From assembly GCF_001639745.1 (NCBI RefSeq), contig NZ_LTAX01000003.1, positions 304,015-368,014 of the forward strand: 64,000 bases of DNA, read 5' to 3'. Of this stretch, positions 46,285 to 55,066 are shown piece after piece. This DNA comes from Marinomonas gallaica (lineage in GTDB: Bacteria; Pseudomonadota; Gammaproteobacteria; Pseudomonadales; Marinomonadaceae). The position numbers and the translations under genes are program-made. The notes below the pieces were generated by a model that was not told the origin of the DNA, made no database searches, and saw nothing but the letters and a program-made list of their open reading frames with translations. Position 1 is the first letter of the stretch; each line of letters starts with the position of its first letter.

Positions 46285-46857
46285 ATGAAAAAGTCTCCGA
46301 TCAACGAGCAACAACGTCGCCAGCAAATCATGGATGCATTTATCGTACACGTTGTGGAAAAAGGCTTCCATAAAGCCAGCATGGCAGACGTCGCTAAGAC
46401 GGCAGAGTTAAGTGTCGGTCAAATTTACCGTTACTTTGCACACAAAGAGAACATCATCCGCGCCGTTGTAGAGCATAAAACGGAAGAATACATGGAAATG
46501 ATGGAAGACTTTTTAGAAAAGCGAAATTGGCTAGCACGCGTCTTCGAACAAAAAAACAGTGAAGAGTTTCGTATAGAACGCATTCTTAACATGGAAATCA
46601 AGGCTGAGGCTAATCGTTCTCCAGCGCTGGCAGAAATTCAAGCGAACGCTGACCGTCGTTTAACCGAACACGCCGTGAATATCGTTCGCCAACGCTATGC
46701 TCTCAATGATGAAGCAGATATTCAGGCACGTGTACGTTTTCTGGTCGCGTTAACCGATGGTTTATTTCACCGCAGTGCTGATTACGCAGAACCATTTAGT
46801 GAGCCGTCTCATCGCCTCTTCGAGCATATGCTCAACGAGCTTTTTCCAGATGAATGA
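46285..46857 (+). CDS. TetR/AcrR-family regulator of the RND pump
   Basis: 190 aa from ATG 46285; a GTG at 46273 is possible, and neither start has a strong ribosome site. N-terminal helix-turn-helix (MDAFIVHVVEKGFHKASMAD, VGQIYRYFAHKENIIRAVVE) and a helical ligand-binding C-terminus. It is divergent from the adaptor/pump operon, the usual place for the local repressor, and a palindromic site lies between. It probably represses the pump until a pump substrate binds. Confidence 0.88.
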   Translation: MKKSPINEQQRRQQIMDAFIVHVVEKGFHKASMADVAKTAELSVGQIYRYFAHKENIIRAVVEHKTEEYMEMMEDFLEKRNWLARVFEQKNSEEFRIERILNMEIKAEANRSPALAEIQANADRRLTEHAVNIVRQRYALNDEADIQARVRFLVALTDGLFHRSADYAEPFSEPSHRLFEHMLNELFPDE

Positions 46858-46866
46858 ATGGCACCC

Positions 46867-47748
46867 CTAACGTAGACGCAGAAAAACCAACACTTGTTGC
46901 CATTTACTCACCAACATCGCGACAAAGATCAAACAGCATCCAAACATTTGCAACGCCGTCATTGTCTCACTGAACCATATGGCGGCTAGCAACGCCGTCC
47001 ACACTGGCTCTAAATTCATAATCACCGCTGCATGGCTGGCGGGCGTTAAGCTTTGTCCATAGGTTTGTAACAAAAAACGTAAACTGGTCGCTATCACGGT
47101 GCTGGCTAAAAACCAGCCAACGATCGGTATCGACACAGAATGGGGAATCTCTTCTACTGTTGGTGAGATGATCAATAACAATACGCCCGCTGTTACCAGT
47201 TGGATCGAAGTAAGTACCAACACATGTAAGCGGCTCGACATACGCGTCAGTAGATTGAATTGCAACGCAAAGGTCACCGCGGCAATAAAAAAATACACCT
47301 GCGCGAATTCAAAAGCCAAACCATTACCCAACGCCAAAAACGCTAGACCAATTATTGCGATAGGCAAGGCAAACCAAATACTTTTGGCTGGGCGCTCATT
47401 AAATAAAAAGCGCGCAAACACAGGCACCAATATAACCCCAAGGCTATTGATGAAAGCCCCAACGCCTAAGTTACTGACCTGATCAAGCCCAATGATCCAA
47501 AACATCATGGCAATGCCCATGACAACCCCGACAATCATCGCGCCTTTTAAGTCATGCCATGTAACGCCTTTAAAAAAGCGTGCGCCCGCAAAAAACAAAA
47601 TCAGCCCAGCCAAGACAAAGCGTACGCCAAGAAAGAAAATCGGCGGTAAGCCAGCCAGTGCTTCTTTGGAAAAAATCCAACCAAACGCAGCGATAACAGT
47701 GACCAACACTAAAATCAGTTCAGCTTTAAGATGAGAAGAGGTGCTCAC
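46867..47748 (-). CDS. EamA/DMT-family transporter
   Basis: 293 aa, ten predicted membrane helices in two five-helix EamA repeats (AELILVLVTVIAAFGWIFSK and GLPPIFFLGVRFVLAGLILF in the first; SLTPASHAAVIMNLEPVWTA in the second). Members export amino acids, metabolites or drugs; the substrate cannot be told from sequence. It converges with the tetR gene, ending 9 bp from it. Confidence 0.85.
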   Translation of the reverse strand: MSTSSHLKAELILVLVTVIAAFGWIFSKEALAGLPPIFFLGVRFVLAGLILFFAGARFFKGVTWHDLKGAMIVGVVMGIAMMFWIIGLDQVSNLGVGAFINSLGVILVPVFARFLFNERPAKSIWFALPIAIIGLAFLALGNGLAFEFAQVYFFIAAVTFALQFNLLTRMSSRLHVLVLTSIQLVTAGVLLLIISPTVEEIPHSVSIPIVGWFLASTVIATSLRFLLQTYGQSLTPASHAAVIMNLEPVWTALLAAIWFSETMTALQMFGCCLIFVAMLVSKWQQVLVFLRLR

Positions 47749-47806
47749 AGAAGCGTCCTATGCATGACACGAATTTCGTTGAATAGATGATTGTCAGATC
47801 AGTGAC

Positions 47807-49027
47807 TTACAGAGCCAACGTGGTCACATCATGACCATAAATATTATCCAGTTTAGACTCAATAATACGACTGAAGTATTTTGATGCAACGCCAAGCGCT
47901 TTGAGCTTTAAGCGCCCTTCCCAACCACCATGCATATGATACAAGGCGGCATTATCACGAGACTGACGCTGAACTGCAGTTGCTCGCGGTTTACGAACGC
48001 TTTCGTATTTCTCAAAAGCGTCTTTAAAAGGATACTTTGTCAGTGTTGTAACAAGTACAAAAGCGTCTTCAATGGCCATCGCTGCACCTTGCGCCATAAA
48101 AGGCAACATTGGGTGGCATGCATCGCCCAGCAACACTAGGCGTTCATCATGCCATTTAGGGAGCGTTGGACGACCATTCAAAGCCCATAAAAACGTTTCG
48201 TCACAGGCTTCTAAAACAGAGGTAACTTCAGGGTGCCAACCGACGAACTTACTACGTAACTCTTCGACATCTCCCGCTTCACGCCACGATTCAGACCGCC
48301 ATTCAGCTCGCTCTTCCACGGCAATAAAGTTAACCCACTCACCACCGCGCAGATAATAGGTCACAAGGTGCTTGTTCGGCCCCGCCCAAACGGTGGCATT
48401 TGGTTCAATCATGGTACCTTTGATCGCGGCCGCAGGAACCGTACCGCGCCATGCTACTTGGCCAGTAAAAATAGGCGCTTGAACGCCTAGCATTAGCTCC
48501 CGCATTTTGGAATGAATGCCATCAGCGCCGATCACAATGTCCGCATGTTCTGTACTGTTTTCCAGTAGTACCGTGGCATTTTTATGATCTTCACGATAAC
48601 CCAACACTTTATGGTCCAGTTCTATTTCGACCCCAGCGCTGTAACAGGCTTGCACTAATTCTTTGTGTAAATCAGCTCTGTGAATGTGCCAATAAGGCGC
48701 GCCATAACGTTGCTCAATATGCTTGCCAAGTGGTGCTTCTAAGTAATAACGACCAGAATGATAATCTCGAATACAGGCTTTCTGCGGAGTAAAGGCGTGA
48801 CTTTCGAGGCGGTCTTTTATACCAAACTCACGAAGCACTTTCATTGCATTAGGGCTAAGCTGCAAGCCAGCACCCACTTCACTTAACGCCGATGTTTGCT
48901 CAAAGATTCTGACATGAAAGCCCTGCTTGGCTAATCCTAAAGCAACCGTCAAACCACCGATGCCAGCGCCAACGACGATTACGTGCTTGGCTTGGTCAAA
49001 ATGCGCCACAGTATTTTCCTTACTCAT
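47807..49027 (-). CDS. FAD-dependent aromatic monooxygenase (salicylate hydroxylase-like)
   Basis: 406 aa. FAD-binding Rossmann motif GAGIGGLTVALGLAKQGFHV (about 19-38), the group A flavoprotein hydroxylase motif DIVIGADGIHSKMRE (about 165), and LLGDACHPMLPFMAQGAAMA (about 290-309), which binds the FAD ribityl/pyrophosphate. It fits NAD(P)H-dependent salicylate or 3-hydroxybenzoate hydroxylases. No other aromatic-degradation genes are nearby, so the substrate is open; FAD-dependent urate hydroxylase is an alternative. Same strand as the DMT transporter, 58 bp upstream of it. Confidence 0.82.
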   Translation of the reverse strand: MSKENTVAHFDQAKHVIVVGAGIGGLTVALGLAKQGFHVRIFEQTSALSEVGAGLQLSPNAMKVLREFGIKDRLESHAFTPQKACIRDYHSGRYYLEAPLGKHIEQRYGAPYWHIHRADLHKELVQACYSAGVEIELDHKVLGYREDHKNATVLLENSTEHADIVIGADGIHSKMRELMLGVQAPIFTGQVAWRGTVPAAAIKGTMIEPNATVWAGPNKHLVTYYLRGGEWVNFIAVEERAEWRSESWREAGDVEELRSKFVGWHPEVTSVLEACDETFLWALNGRPTLPKWHDERLVLLGDACHPMLPFMAQGAAMAIEDAFVLVTTLTKYPFKDAFEKYESVRKPRATAVQRQSRDNAALYHMHGGWEGRLKLKALGVASKYFSRIIESKLDNIYGHDVTTLAL

Positions 49028-49290
49028 TTATCAATCCATTCCGCATCATAACAAAAACTCTCGCTAGAAACCTGACATAAATACGGAAACCCAACAAGTT
49101 TACTCAGTCACTTAATGGGAATATTTAGCCGGTATTCTGGCGTAATAATTGCTAAGTCCATAACAATTGTATTAGTAAATTCGAAGTTTCACTTGCTTAA
49201 TGCATGCTTTTGGTTCATCAATAACCTATACGCAAATGAGGATGAACTGTGTTGACGCACTCCCGCAGACGTTAACGGGGATAATAAGAT
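49028..49290. promoter_or_regulatory. Divergent control region
   Basis: 263 bp between the monooxygenase (minus) and the ATP-grasp operon (plus). No ORF and no clear palindrome. Promoters for both sides should lie here; the ribosome site GGGGATAATAAG precedes the plus-strand ATG. I could not fix -35/-10 pairs. Confidence 0.4.
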
Positions 49291-50745
49291 ATGGATAAAT
49301 TGACAGATAATTACAACACCAGCGTTTTTTTCGATGAGCTTATTACTTCATCTGGACAAGCCCATCCACCCGCTAAAGAATTGCTAGACTACTTAAACAG
49401 CCTACCAACAGACGAGCTTGAAAAGCGGCGAATTATGGCTGAAGCAACGGTTCAAGAGATGGGCATTAGTTTCACAGTGTATACCGAAGAAGGCAACATT
49501 GACCGAGCTTGGCCCTTCGATATCGTACCTCGCACCATTGCCGCCAAAGATTGGGAGATTACCGCCCAAGGCCTCAAACAACGACTCACCGCCCTTAACC
49601 GCTTCATCGACGATCTCTACCACGACCAAAACTGCATCAAAGACGGCATCATTCCAGAACATATTATTAAAGACTCTAAGAACTTTCGCCCAGAATGTGT
49701 TGGCGTGTCACCGAAATACGGTGTTTGGGCACATATTTGTGGTACAGACTTAGTGCGTGATGAGCACGGCGATTTCTATGTATTAGAAGATAATCTTCGA
49801 GTGCCTTCTGGCGTGTCTTATATGTTAGAAAACCGTGCAATCACTAAGCGCGTGTTACCAGAACTGTTTGAAAACGATGAAATATTGCCCGTTGGTGCTT
49901 ACACATCCAACCTATTTGACACGCTTGCCGCCCTATCTCCACGTGATATTGAGCGACCAGAAATTGTCGTCATGACGCCAGGTATTTATAACTCGGCTTA
50001 CTTTGAACACGCCTTTTTAGCGCAGAAAATGGGTACTGAATTAGTCGAAGGTTCTGACCTGTTCGTCGACGAAGACGATTGCGTCTATATGAAAACCATC
50101 TACGGGCCTGAGCGCGTTGATGTCATTTATCGCCGTATTGACGATTTGTTCCTCGACCCTGAAGCGTTTGATCCTGATTCAGTATTGGGCGTTGCAGGTC
50201 TGATGCGCGCTTGGAAAGCGGGCAATGTGGCCTTAGCCAATGCCCCTGGGGCAGGCGTTGCCGATGACAAAGTGGTTTACGCGTATGTACCAGAGTTAAT
50301 TCGTTACTACCTAGACGAAGAGCCGATTCTGAAAAATGTCAAAACCTACTTATGCGATAACTCAGAAGAGCGCGAATATGTGCTAGCGCACCTTGACGAA
50401 TTAGTCGTAAAACCAGCCAATGAATCTGGCGGCTACGGCATGCTTGTTGGACCACACTCAACCAAAAAAGAGCAGCAGCAGTTTGCGGAACTGATTAAAA
50501 ACAACCCTCGTAACTACATTGCTCAACCCACCTTGAAACTGTCCACAGCACCTACCTTGATCGGAAAAGGATCGTTAGAACCGCGTCACTTGGATCTACG
50601 CCCATTTATTTTGCAAAGCAAAGACACCTATGTCACGACGGGAGGATTGACCCGTGTGGCGATGAAAAAAGGCTCTCTGGTCGTTAATTCGTCACAAGGT
50701 GGTGGTAGTAAAGATACTTGGATTGTGGATACAAAAGGAGCCTAA
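49291..50745 (+). CDS. Circularly permuted ATP-grasp protein (amidoligase family)
   Basis: 484 aa. Motifs of the circularly permuted ATP-grasp type 2 family: CGTDLVRDEHGDFYVLEDNL then RVPSGVSYMLENR (about 150-185), VVMTPGIYNSAYFEHAFLAQ (about 228-247), VDVIYRRIDDLFLDP and LVVKPANESGGYGMLVGP (about 371-388, nucleotide-binding Lys and loop). Such proteins are predicted to join amino or carboxyl groups with ATP to make or modify a peptide. It is first of a five-gene operon with alpha-E and transglutaminase-like genes; no member of this family has a firm substrate as far as I know. Confidence 0.85.
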   Translation: MDKLTDNYNTSVFFDELITSSGQAHPPAKELLDYLNSLPTDELEKRRIMAEATVQEMGISFTVYTEEGNIDRAWPFDIVPRTIAAKDWEITAQGLKQRLTALNRFIDDLYHDQNCIKDGIIPEHIIKDSKNFRPECVGVSPKYGVWAHICGTDLVRDEHGDFYVLEDNLRVPSGVSYMLENRAITKRVLPELFENDEILPVGAYTSNLFDTLAALSPRDIERPEIVVMTPGIYNSAYFEHAFLAQKMGTELVEGSDLFVDEDDCVYMKTIYGPERVDVIYRRIDDLFLDPEAFDPDSVLGVAGLMRAWKAGNVALANAPGAGVADDKVVYAYVPELIRYYLDEEPILKNVKTYLCDNSEEREYVLAHLDELVVKPANESGGYGMLVGPHSTKKEQQQFAELIKNNPRNYIAQPTLKLSTAPTLIGKGSLEPRHLDLRPFILQSKDTYVTTGGLTRVAMKKGSLVVNSSQGGGSKDTWIVDTKGA

Positions 50746-50747
50746 TC

Positions 50748-51695
50748 ATGCTTTCAAGAGTTGCAGAACGCCTATATTGGAGTGCTCGCTACCTAGAGCG
50801 CGTGGAAAATACGGCCCGTTTAGTTAGCGTATACGACGATTTACTGTACGACTTACCGCACAATGTGGTCGAAATTTCTTGGTATAACCTTATCGAGATC
50901 AACAGTGGTATCGAAGCGTTTAATAATCGCTACAAAGTACAAGATGAGCGCAATGTGGTGAAATTTTTATTGTCAGACGACGATAACCCAAGCTCATTGT
51001 TAAATTCCATCAAATTGGTACGCGAAAACATTCGTACGACACGCGATGTATTGCCTAACGAAATGTGGGAACTGATTAACGAGCTGGATTTATTTGCCAA
51101 ACAGAATATCAAGCAAGGCATTAATCGATCAGCGCGACACGCTTACCTCAATACAATTATTGAAGGCTGTCAAAAAATCATAGGTTTGCTGGCTGGAACA
51201 ATGGATCGCGATGCGGGTTGGCAGTTCCTTATTTTAGGGCGTTACCTAGAACGCGCCGATATGAATACGCGTATCATCGATGCCGCCACTTCTTTGATGG
51301 TTCAGTCTCAAGAAGAGCAAGACCTAGAACTTGGACAGATTGTCTGGTCCAAAGTACTGAAATCGCAAAGTGCGTACTTGAGTTTTCGACGTACTATGCG
51401 CAGCTCGATTCGCGGCGCTAAAGCGGTGACCTTCTTGCTGAACGATAAATACTTCCCACGCTCACAGCGTTACTGTTTAGAACAAATTAAAGTGGCAGCA
51501 GCAGAGCTACCACGCTCTGGCATTGTCATTATGAGTGCGGATCGATTACTTGAAGAGACGCGCTCCATCGAACTTTCAAGTGATCTTAACCATGAGTTTA
51601 GTGACTACTTAAACGACATTCAGCTGAGTATTATTACCTTGAATCAGCAAATCACGGAAAACTGGTTTAACTTCCAGAAAGGAGAAGCGGCATGA
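50748..51695 (+). CDS. Alpha-E domain protein
   Basis: 315 aa from ATG 50748, which has the ribosome site AAAGGAG 8 nt before it; the longer frame to 50718 overlaps the ATP-grasp gene. All-helical, with the twin ER motifs that name the family: ARYLERVENTARLVSVYDDL (about 11-30) and GRYLERADMNTRIIDAATSL (about 164-183). Alpha-E proteins always go with circularly permuted ATP-grasp genes and are predicted partners of those ligases. It ends 4 bp inside the next gene. Confidence 0.88.
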   Translation: MLSRVAERLYWSARYLERVENTARLVSVYDDLLYDLPHNVVEISWYNLIEINSGIEAFNNRYKVQDERNVVKFLLSDDDNPSSLLNSIKLVRENIRTTRDVLPNEMWELINELDLFAKQNIKQGINRSARHAYLNTIIEGCQKIIGLLAGTMDRDAGWQFLILGRYLERADMNTRIIDAATSLMVQSQEEQDLELGQIVWSKVLKSQSAYLSFRRTMRSSIRGAKAVTFLLNDKYFPRSQRYCLEQIKVAAAELPRSGIVIMSADRLLEETRSIELSSDLNHEFSDYLNDIQLSIITLNQQITENWFNFQKGEAA

Positions 51696-54600
51696 CCATT
51701 CGCGTCGCGATACAGCATAAAACCACCTATGAGTTTGATCGCTTTATCAATGTTTCGCCGCATATTCTACGCTTACGTCCAGCACCACATTCGCGTACAC
51801 ATATTCATGGCTATTCACTTAAAGTGCAGCCCGGAGAGCATTTTGTTAACTGGCAGCAAGACCCGTACGGCAATTTTCAAGCACGTCTGGTTTTCCCAGA
51901 AAAAACCAATCGTCTTGAATTTGAAGTAGAAGTTATTGCCGATATGACGGTACTTAACCCGTTTGACTTCTTTGTTGAAGAATACGCGGATAAGTTCCCC
52001 TTTAAATATGACCAACAGCTGTTAGAGGAGCTGCAACCGTATTTAAACAAATCCGAAAGTTGCGCTGAATTAGACGAGTGGCTGAAAAGCGTTGATCTAA
52101 CCCCCATGGTGACGATCGACTTTTTGGTGGCGTTAAACAGCCGCCTAGCAAATGAAATTGGCTACGGTATTCGTCTTGAACCCGGAGTACAGACTTGTGC
52201 TGAAACGCTGACGCTGAAAAAAGGCTCCTGCCGTGACACGTCTTGGTTGTTGGTACAGATTTTACGCCACCTCGGTCTAGCCGCACGTTTCGCGTCAGGC
52301 TACTTGGTTCAGCTTACCTCTGACATCAAAGCATTAGACGGTCCATCTGGCCCAGAAGAAGACTTCACCGATCTTCACGCCTGGTGTGAAGTTTACTTAC
52401 CGGGTGCAGGCTGGGTGGGTCTTGACCCAACCAGTGGCTTGTTCGCTGGCGAAGGTCATATTCCACTGGCGTGTACAGCCGAACCTATTTCTGCTGCGCC
52501 TATTTCCGGTCTTATTGATGAGTGTGAATGCGAATTTAGCTACACCAACAAAGTCATTCGTATCCATGAAGACCCACGTGTCACCAAACCTTATGACGAC
52601 GACGAGTGGGAAAATATCAAAGCGCTAGGCCATGCAGTGGATAAGCGTTTAGAGGAAGGCGACGTTCGCCTGACCATGGGCGGTGAACCAACGTTTGTCT
52701 CCATTGATGACATGGATTCAGAGCAATGGAATACTGACGCGCTGGGCGCTGATAAATTACGCCTTGCCAAAGATTTACTGTTGCGCATGAAACAAGAGTT
52801 CGGTGCCAACGGTTTGCTGCATTATGGCCAAGGTAAGTGGTATCCAGGTGAAGAAGTACCGCGTTGGGCTTTAGGTTGTTTCTGGCGAACTGACGGTGAA
52901 GCCTTATGGCAGGATCCTAGCTATTTAGCACGTGTCGACAAAGATTACGGTCATACTGAAAAAGATGCCGGACGCTTCGGCCAAGCACTGTGTAAAAAGC
53001 TAAAGTTGGATGCGCAATTCCTTCAGCCTTCTTACGAAGATACGCTTTATTACCTTTGGTTAGAGCGCTCTTTACCGGATGATGTGAACCCGCGCAAAGC
53101 AACGCTAAAAGACGATCTAGAGCGTCGTCGCTTAGCCAAACTTCTAAGCCGAGGCTTAGAGCGTGTCAGCGGTTATGTGTTACCCATTGAGTTTGATGGT
53201 GCAAAATGGCAAAGCAGCTTATGGCCAATGCGTTCAGACGTGATCACCTTAATTCCGGGTGACAGTCCTATGGGTTACCGCCTGCCATTGAATTCTTTAC
53301 CAGCGATCAAAGAAGAAGATCAAACACCTGAATGCGATCCTTTTGCAGAACGTGGACCATTGCCTGCATTTAGTCAGTCCGATGCGCCTAAAACGACGCC
53401 TCAAGTGCGAACGCTTCAGGCACGAATGGCGCAACGTCAAGCGGCTAAAAATGCGACCAAACCGATCATTCGTACCGCATTATGCGTGGAAGCTCGTGAA
53501 GGACGACTGCACTTATTCTTGCCACCACTTGAAAACTTGGAGCATTACGTAAGCTTGCTTCACAGCATTGAAAAAGTGGCAACCGAACTGAAACTGCCGG
53601 TGGTTATCGAAGGTTATGAACCTCCGAAAGACCCTCGTATGCAGAAGTTCTTAATCACCCCAGACCCAGGTGTTATCGAAGTAAACATTCATCCAGCAAA
53701 AAACTGGAACGAACTGCTGCACAATACCGAAACACTTTATGAGCAGGCCTATCAGTCTCGTTTGGGGGCTGAAAAGTTCATGAACGATGGCCGCCACACT
53801 GGCACCGGCGGTGGTAACCATGTCACCTTAGGTGGCGTTACGCCAGCTGACAGCCCATTACTACGCCGCCCCGATCTATTGCGCAGTTTAGTGACCTTCT
53901 GGCAACACCATCCAGGACTTTCGTACTTGTTCTCAGGCATGTTTATTGGCCCAACCAGCCAAGCACCTCGCCCGGATGAAGGGCGTGATGAAGCCTTATA
54001 TGAGATGGAAATTGCGTTCCAAAACATCCCCGAAGGCTTGGTCGATGAACCTTGGTTAGTCGATCGCTTAATGCGTAATTTACTAGTGGACATCACTGGC
54101 AACACGCATCGCTCAGAGTTCTGTATTGATAAACTGTATGCCGCAGGCACCAGCAGTGGCCGCCAAGGCTTACTTGAGTTTCGTGGATTTGAAATGCCTC
54201 CGCATGCGCGTATGTCATTAGTACAGATGCTGTTGTTACGTTGTTTGGTGGCGCGTTTCTGGGACAAACCGTATCACAAGCCATTAGTACGTTGGGGCAC
54301 CTCGCTACACGACAAGTTTATGTTGCCGCACTTTGTTTGGCAGGACATAAAAGCTGTCGTAGACGATCTTCAAGAGCACGGCTTACCATTCAAACTTGAT
54401 TGGCTAGCACCGTTTGAAGAGTTCCGCTTCCCGCACTATGGCCGTCAACAAATCGACGATATTGAGCTGGAATTGCGTTGGGCAATTGAGCCATGGCATG
54501 TACTGGGCGAAGAAATTTCTCAGTCAGGTACGGCACGCTATGTGGATTCCTCTGTAGAACGCTTGCAAGTGCGCTTGTCAGGACTAACCGAAGGGCGCTA

Positions 54601-55045
54601 CGTATTGTCTTGTAATGGACGCCGCGTTCCGCTTAGAAACACCGGCCGTAAAGGCGAAGCGGTTGGCGCGGTTCGCTACAAAGCATGGGCGCCGCCGTCT
54701 GCCCTGCATCCAACACTCGGCACGGATACGCCATTAGTGTTTGATTTGATCGATACTTGGAACGGGGTTTCTATTGGCGGCTGTACTTATCATGTTAGCC
54801 ATCCAGGTGGCCGCAGCTACGATACTTTGCCAGTCAACAGCAACGAAGCCGAGGCTCGACGTATCAATCGTTTCTGGGATCATGGTTTTACGCAAGGCAC
54901 GTTACCCGCGCAGCCGGAGCTGAGTAAATTGCGCCATCTAATGCCTCACGACAAAGCAACTCGTCCTATGGCGCCGCCGGAAGAGGAAGTCTGTCATGAA
55001 TATCCTCATACTCTTGATCTAAGGAAGAGGTATACTAGGCTCTAA
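51692..55045 (+). CDS. Transglutaminase-like / DUF2126 fusion protein
   Basis: 1117 aa. Residues 1-290 are a bacterial transglutaminase-like domain with its N-terminal strand region (IRVAIQHKTTYEFDRFINVS) and the catalytic triad in KKGSCRDTSWLLVQILRHLG (Cys about 178), DLHAWCEVYLPG (His about 229) and WVGLDPTSG (Asp about 244). The rest is DUF2126 (LTMGGEPTFVSIDD, HTGTGGGNHVTLGG, QGLLEFRGFEMPPHARMSL), seen almost only in this fusion. Probably a peptidase or amide-bond-forming enzyme acting on the ATP-grasp product. No signal peptide, so cytoplasmic. Confidence 0.88.
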   Translation: MTIRVAIQHKTTYEFDRFINVSPHILRLRPAPHSRTHIHGYSLKVQPGEHFVNWQQDPYGNFQARLVFPEKTNRLEFEVEVIADMTVLNPFDFFVEEYADKFPFKYDQQLLEELQPYLNKSESCAELDEWLKSVDLTPMVTIDFLVALNSRLANEIGYGIRLEPGVQTCAETLTLKKGSCRDTSWLLVQILRHLGLAARFASGYLVQLTSDIKALDGPSGPEEDFTDLHAWCEVYLPGAGWVGLDPTSGLFAGEGHIPLACTAEPISAAPISGLIDECECEFSYTNKVIRIHEDPRVTKPYDDDEWENIKALGHAVDKRLEEGDVRLTMGGEPTFVSIDDMDSEQWNTDALGADKLRLAKDLLLRMKQEFGANGLLHYGQGKWYPGEEVPRWALGCFWRTDGEALWQDPSYLARVDKDYGHTEKDAGRFGQALCKKLKLDAQFLQPSYEDTLYYLWLERSLPDDVNPRKATLKDDLERRRLAKLLSRGLERVSGYVLPIEFDGAKWQSSLWPMRSDVITLIPGDSPMGYRLPLNSLPAIKEEDQTPECDPFAERGPLPAFSQSDAPKTTPQVRTLQARMAQRQAAKNATKPIIRTALCVEAREGRLHLFLPPLENLEHYVSLLHSIEKVATELKLPVVIEGYEPPKDPRMQKFLITPDPGVIEVNIHPAKNWNELLHNTETLYEQAYQSRLGAEKFMNDGRHTGTGGGNHVTLGGVTPADSPLLRRPDLLRSLVTFWQHHPGLSYLFSGMFIGPTSQAPRPDEGRDEALYEMEIAFQNIPEGLVDEPWLVDRLMRNLLVDITGNTHRSEFCIDKLYAAGTSSGRQGLLEFRGFEMPPHARMSLVQMLLLRCLVARFWDKPYHKPLVRWGTSLHDKFMLPHFVWQDIKAVVDDLQEHGLPFKLDWLAPFEEFRFPHYGRQQIDDIELELRWAIEPWHVLGEEISQSGTARYVDSSVERLQVRLSGLTEGRYVLSCNGRRVPLRNTGRKGEAVGAVRYKAWAPPSALHPTLGTDTPLVFDLIDTWNGVSIGGCTYHVSHPGGRSYDTLPVNSNEAEARRINRFWDHGFTQGTLPAQPELSKLRHLMPHDKATRPMAPPEEEVCHEYPHTLDLRKRYTRL

Positions 55046-55066
55046 TTTCCATTAGAACGTCTAACT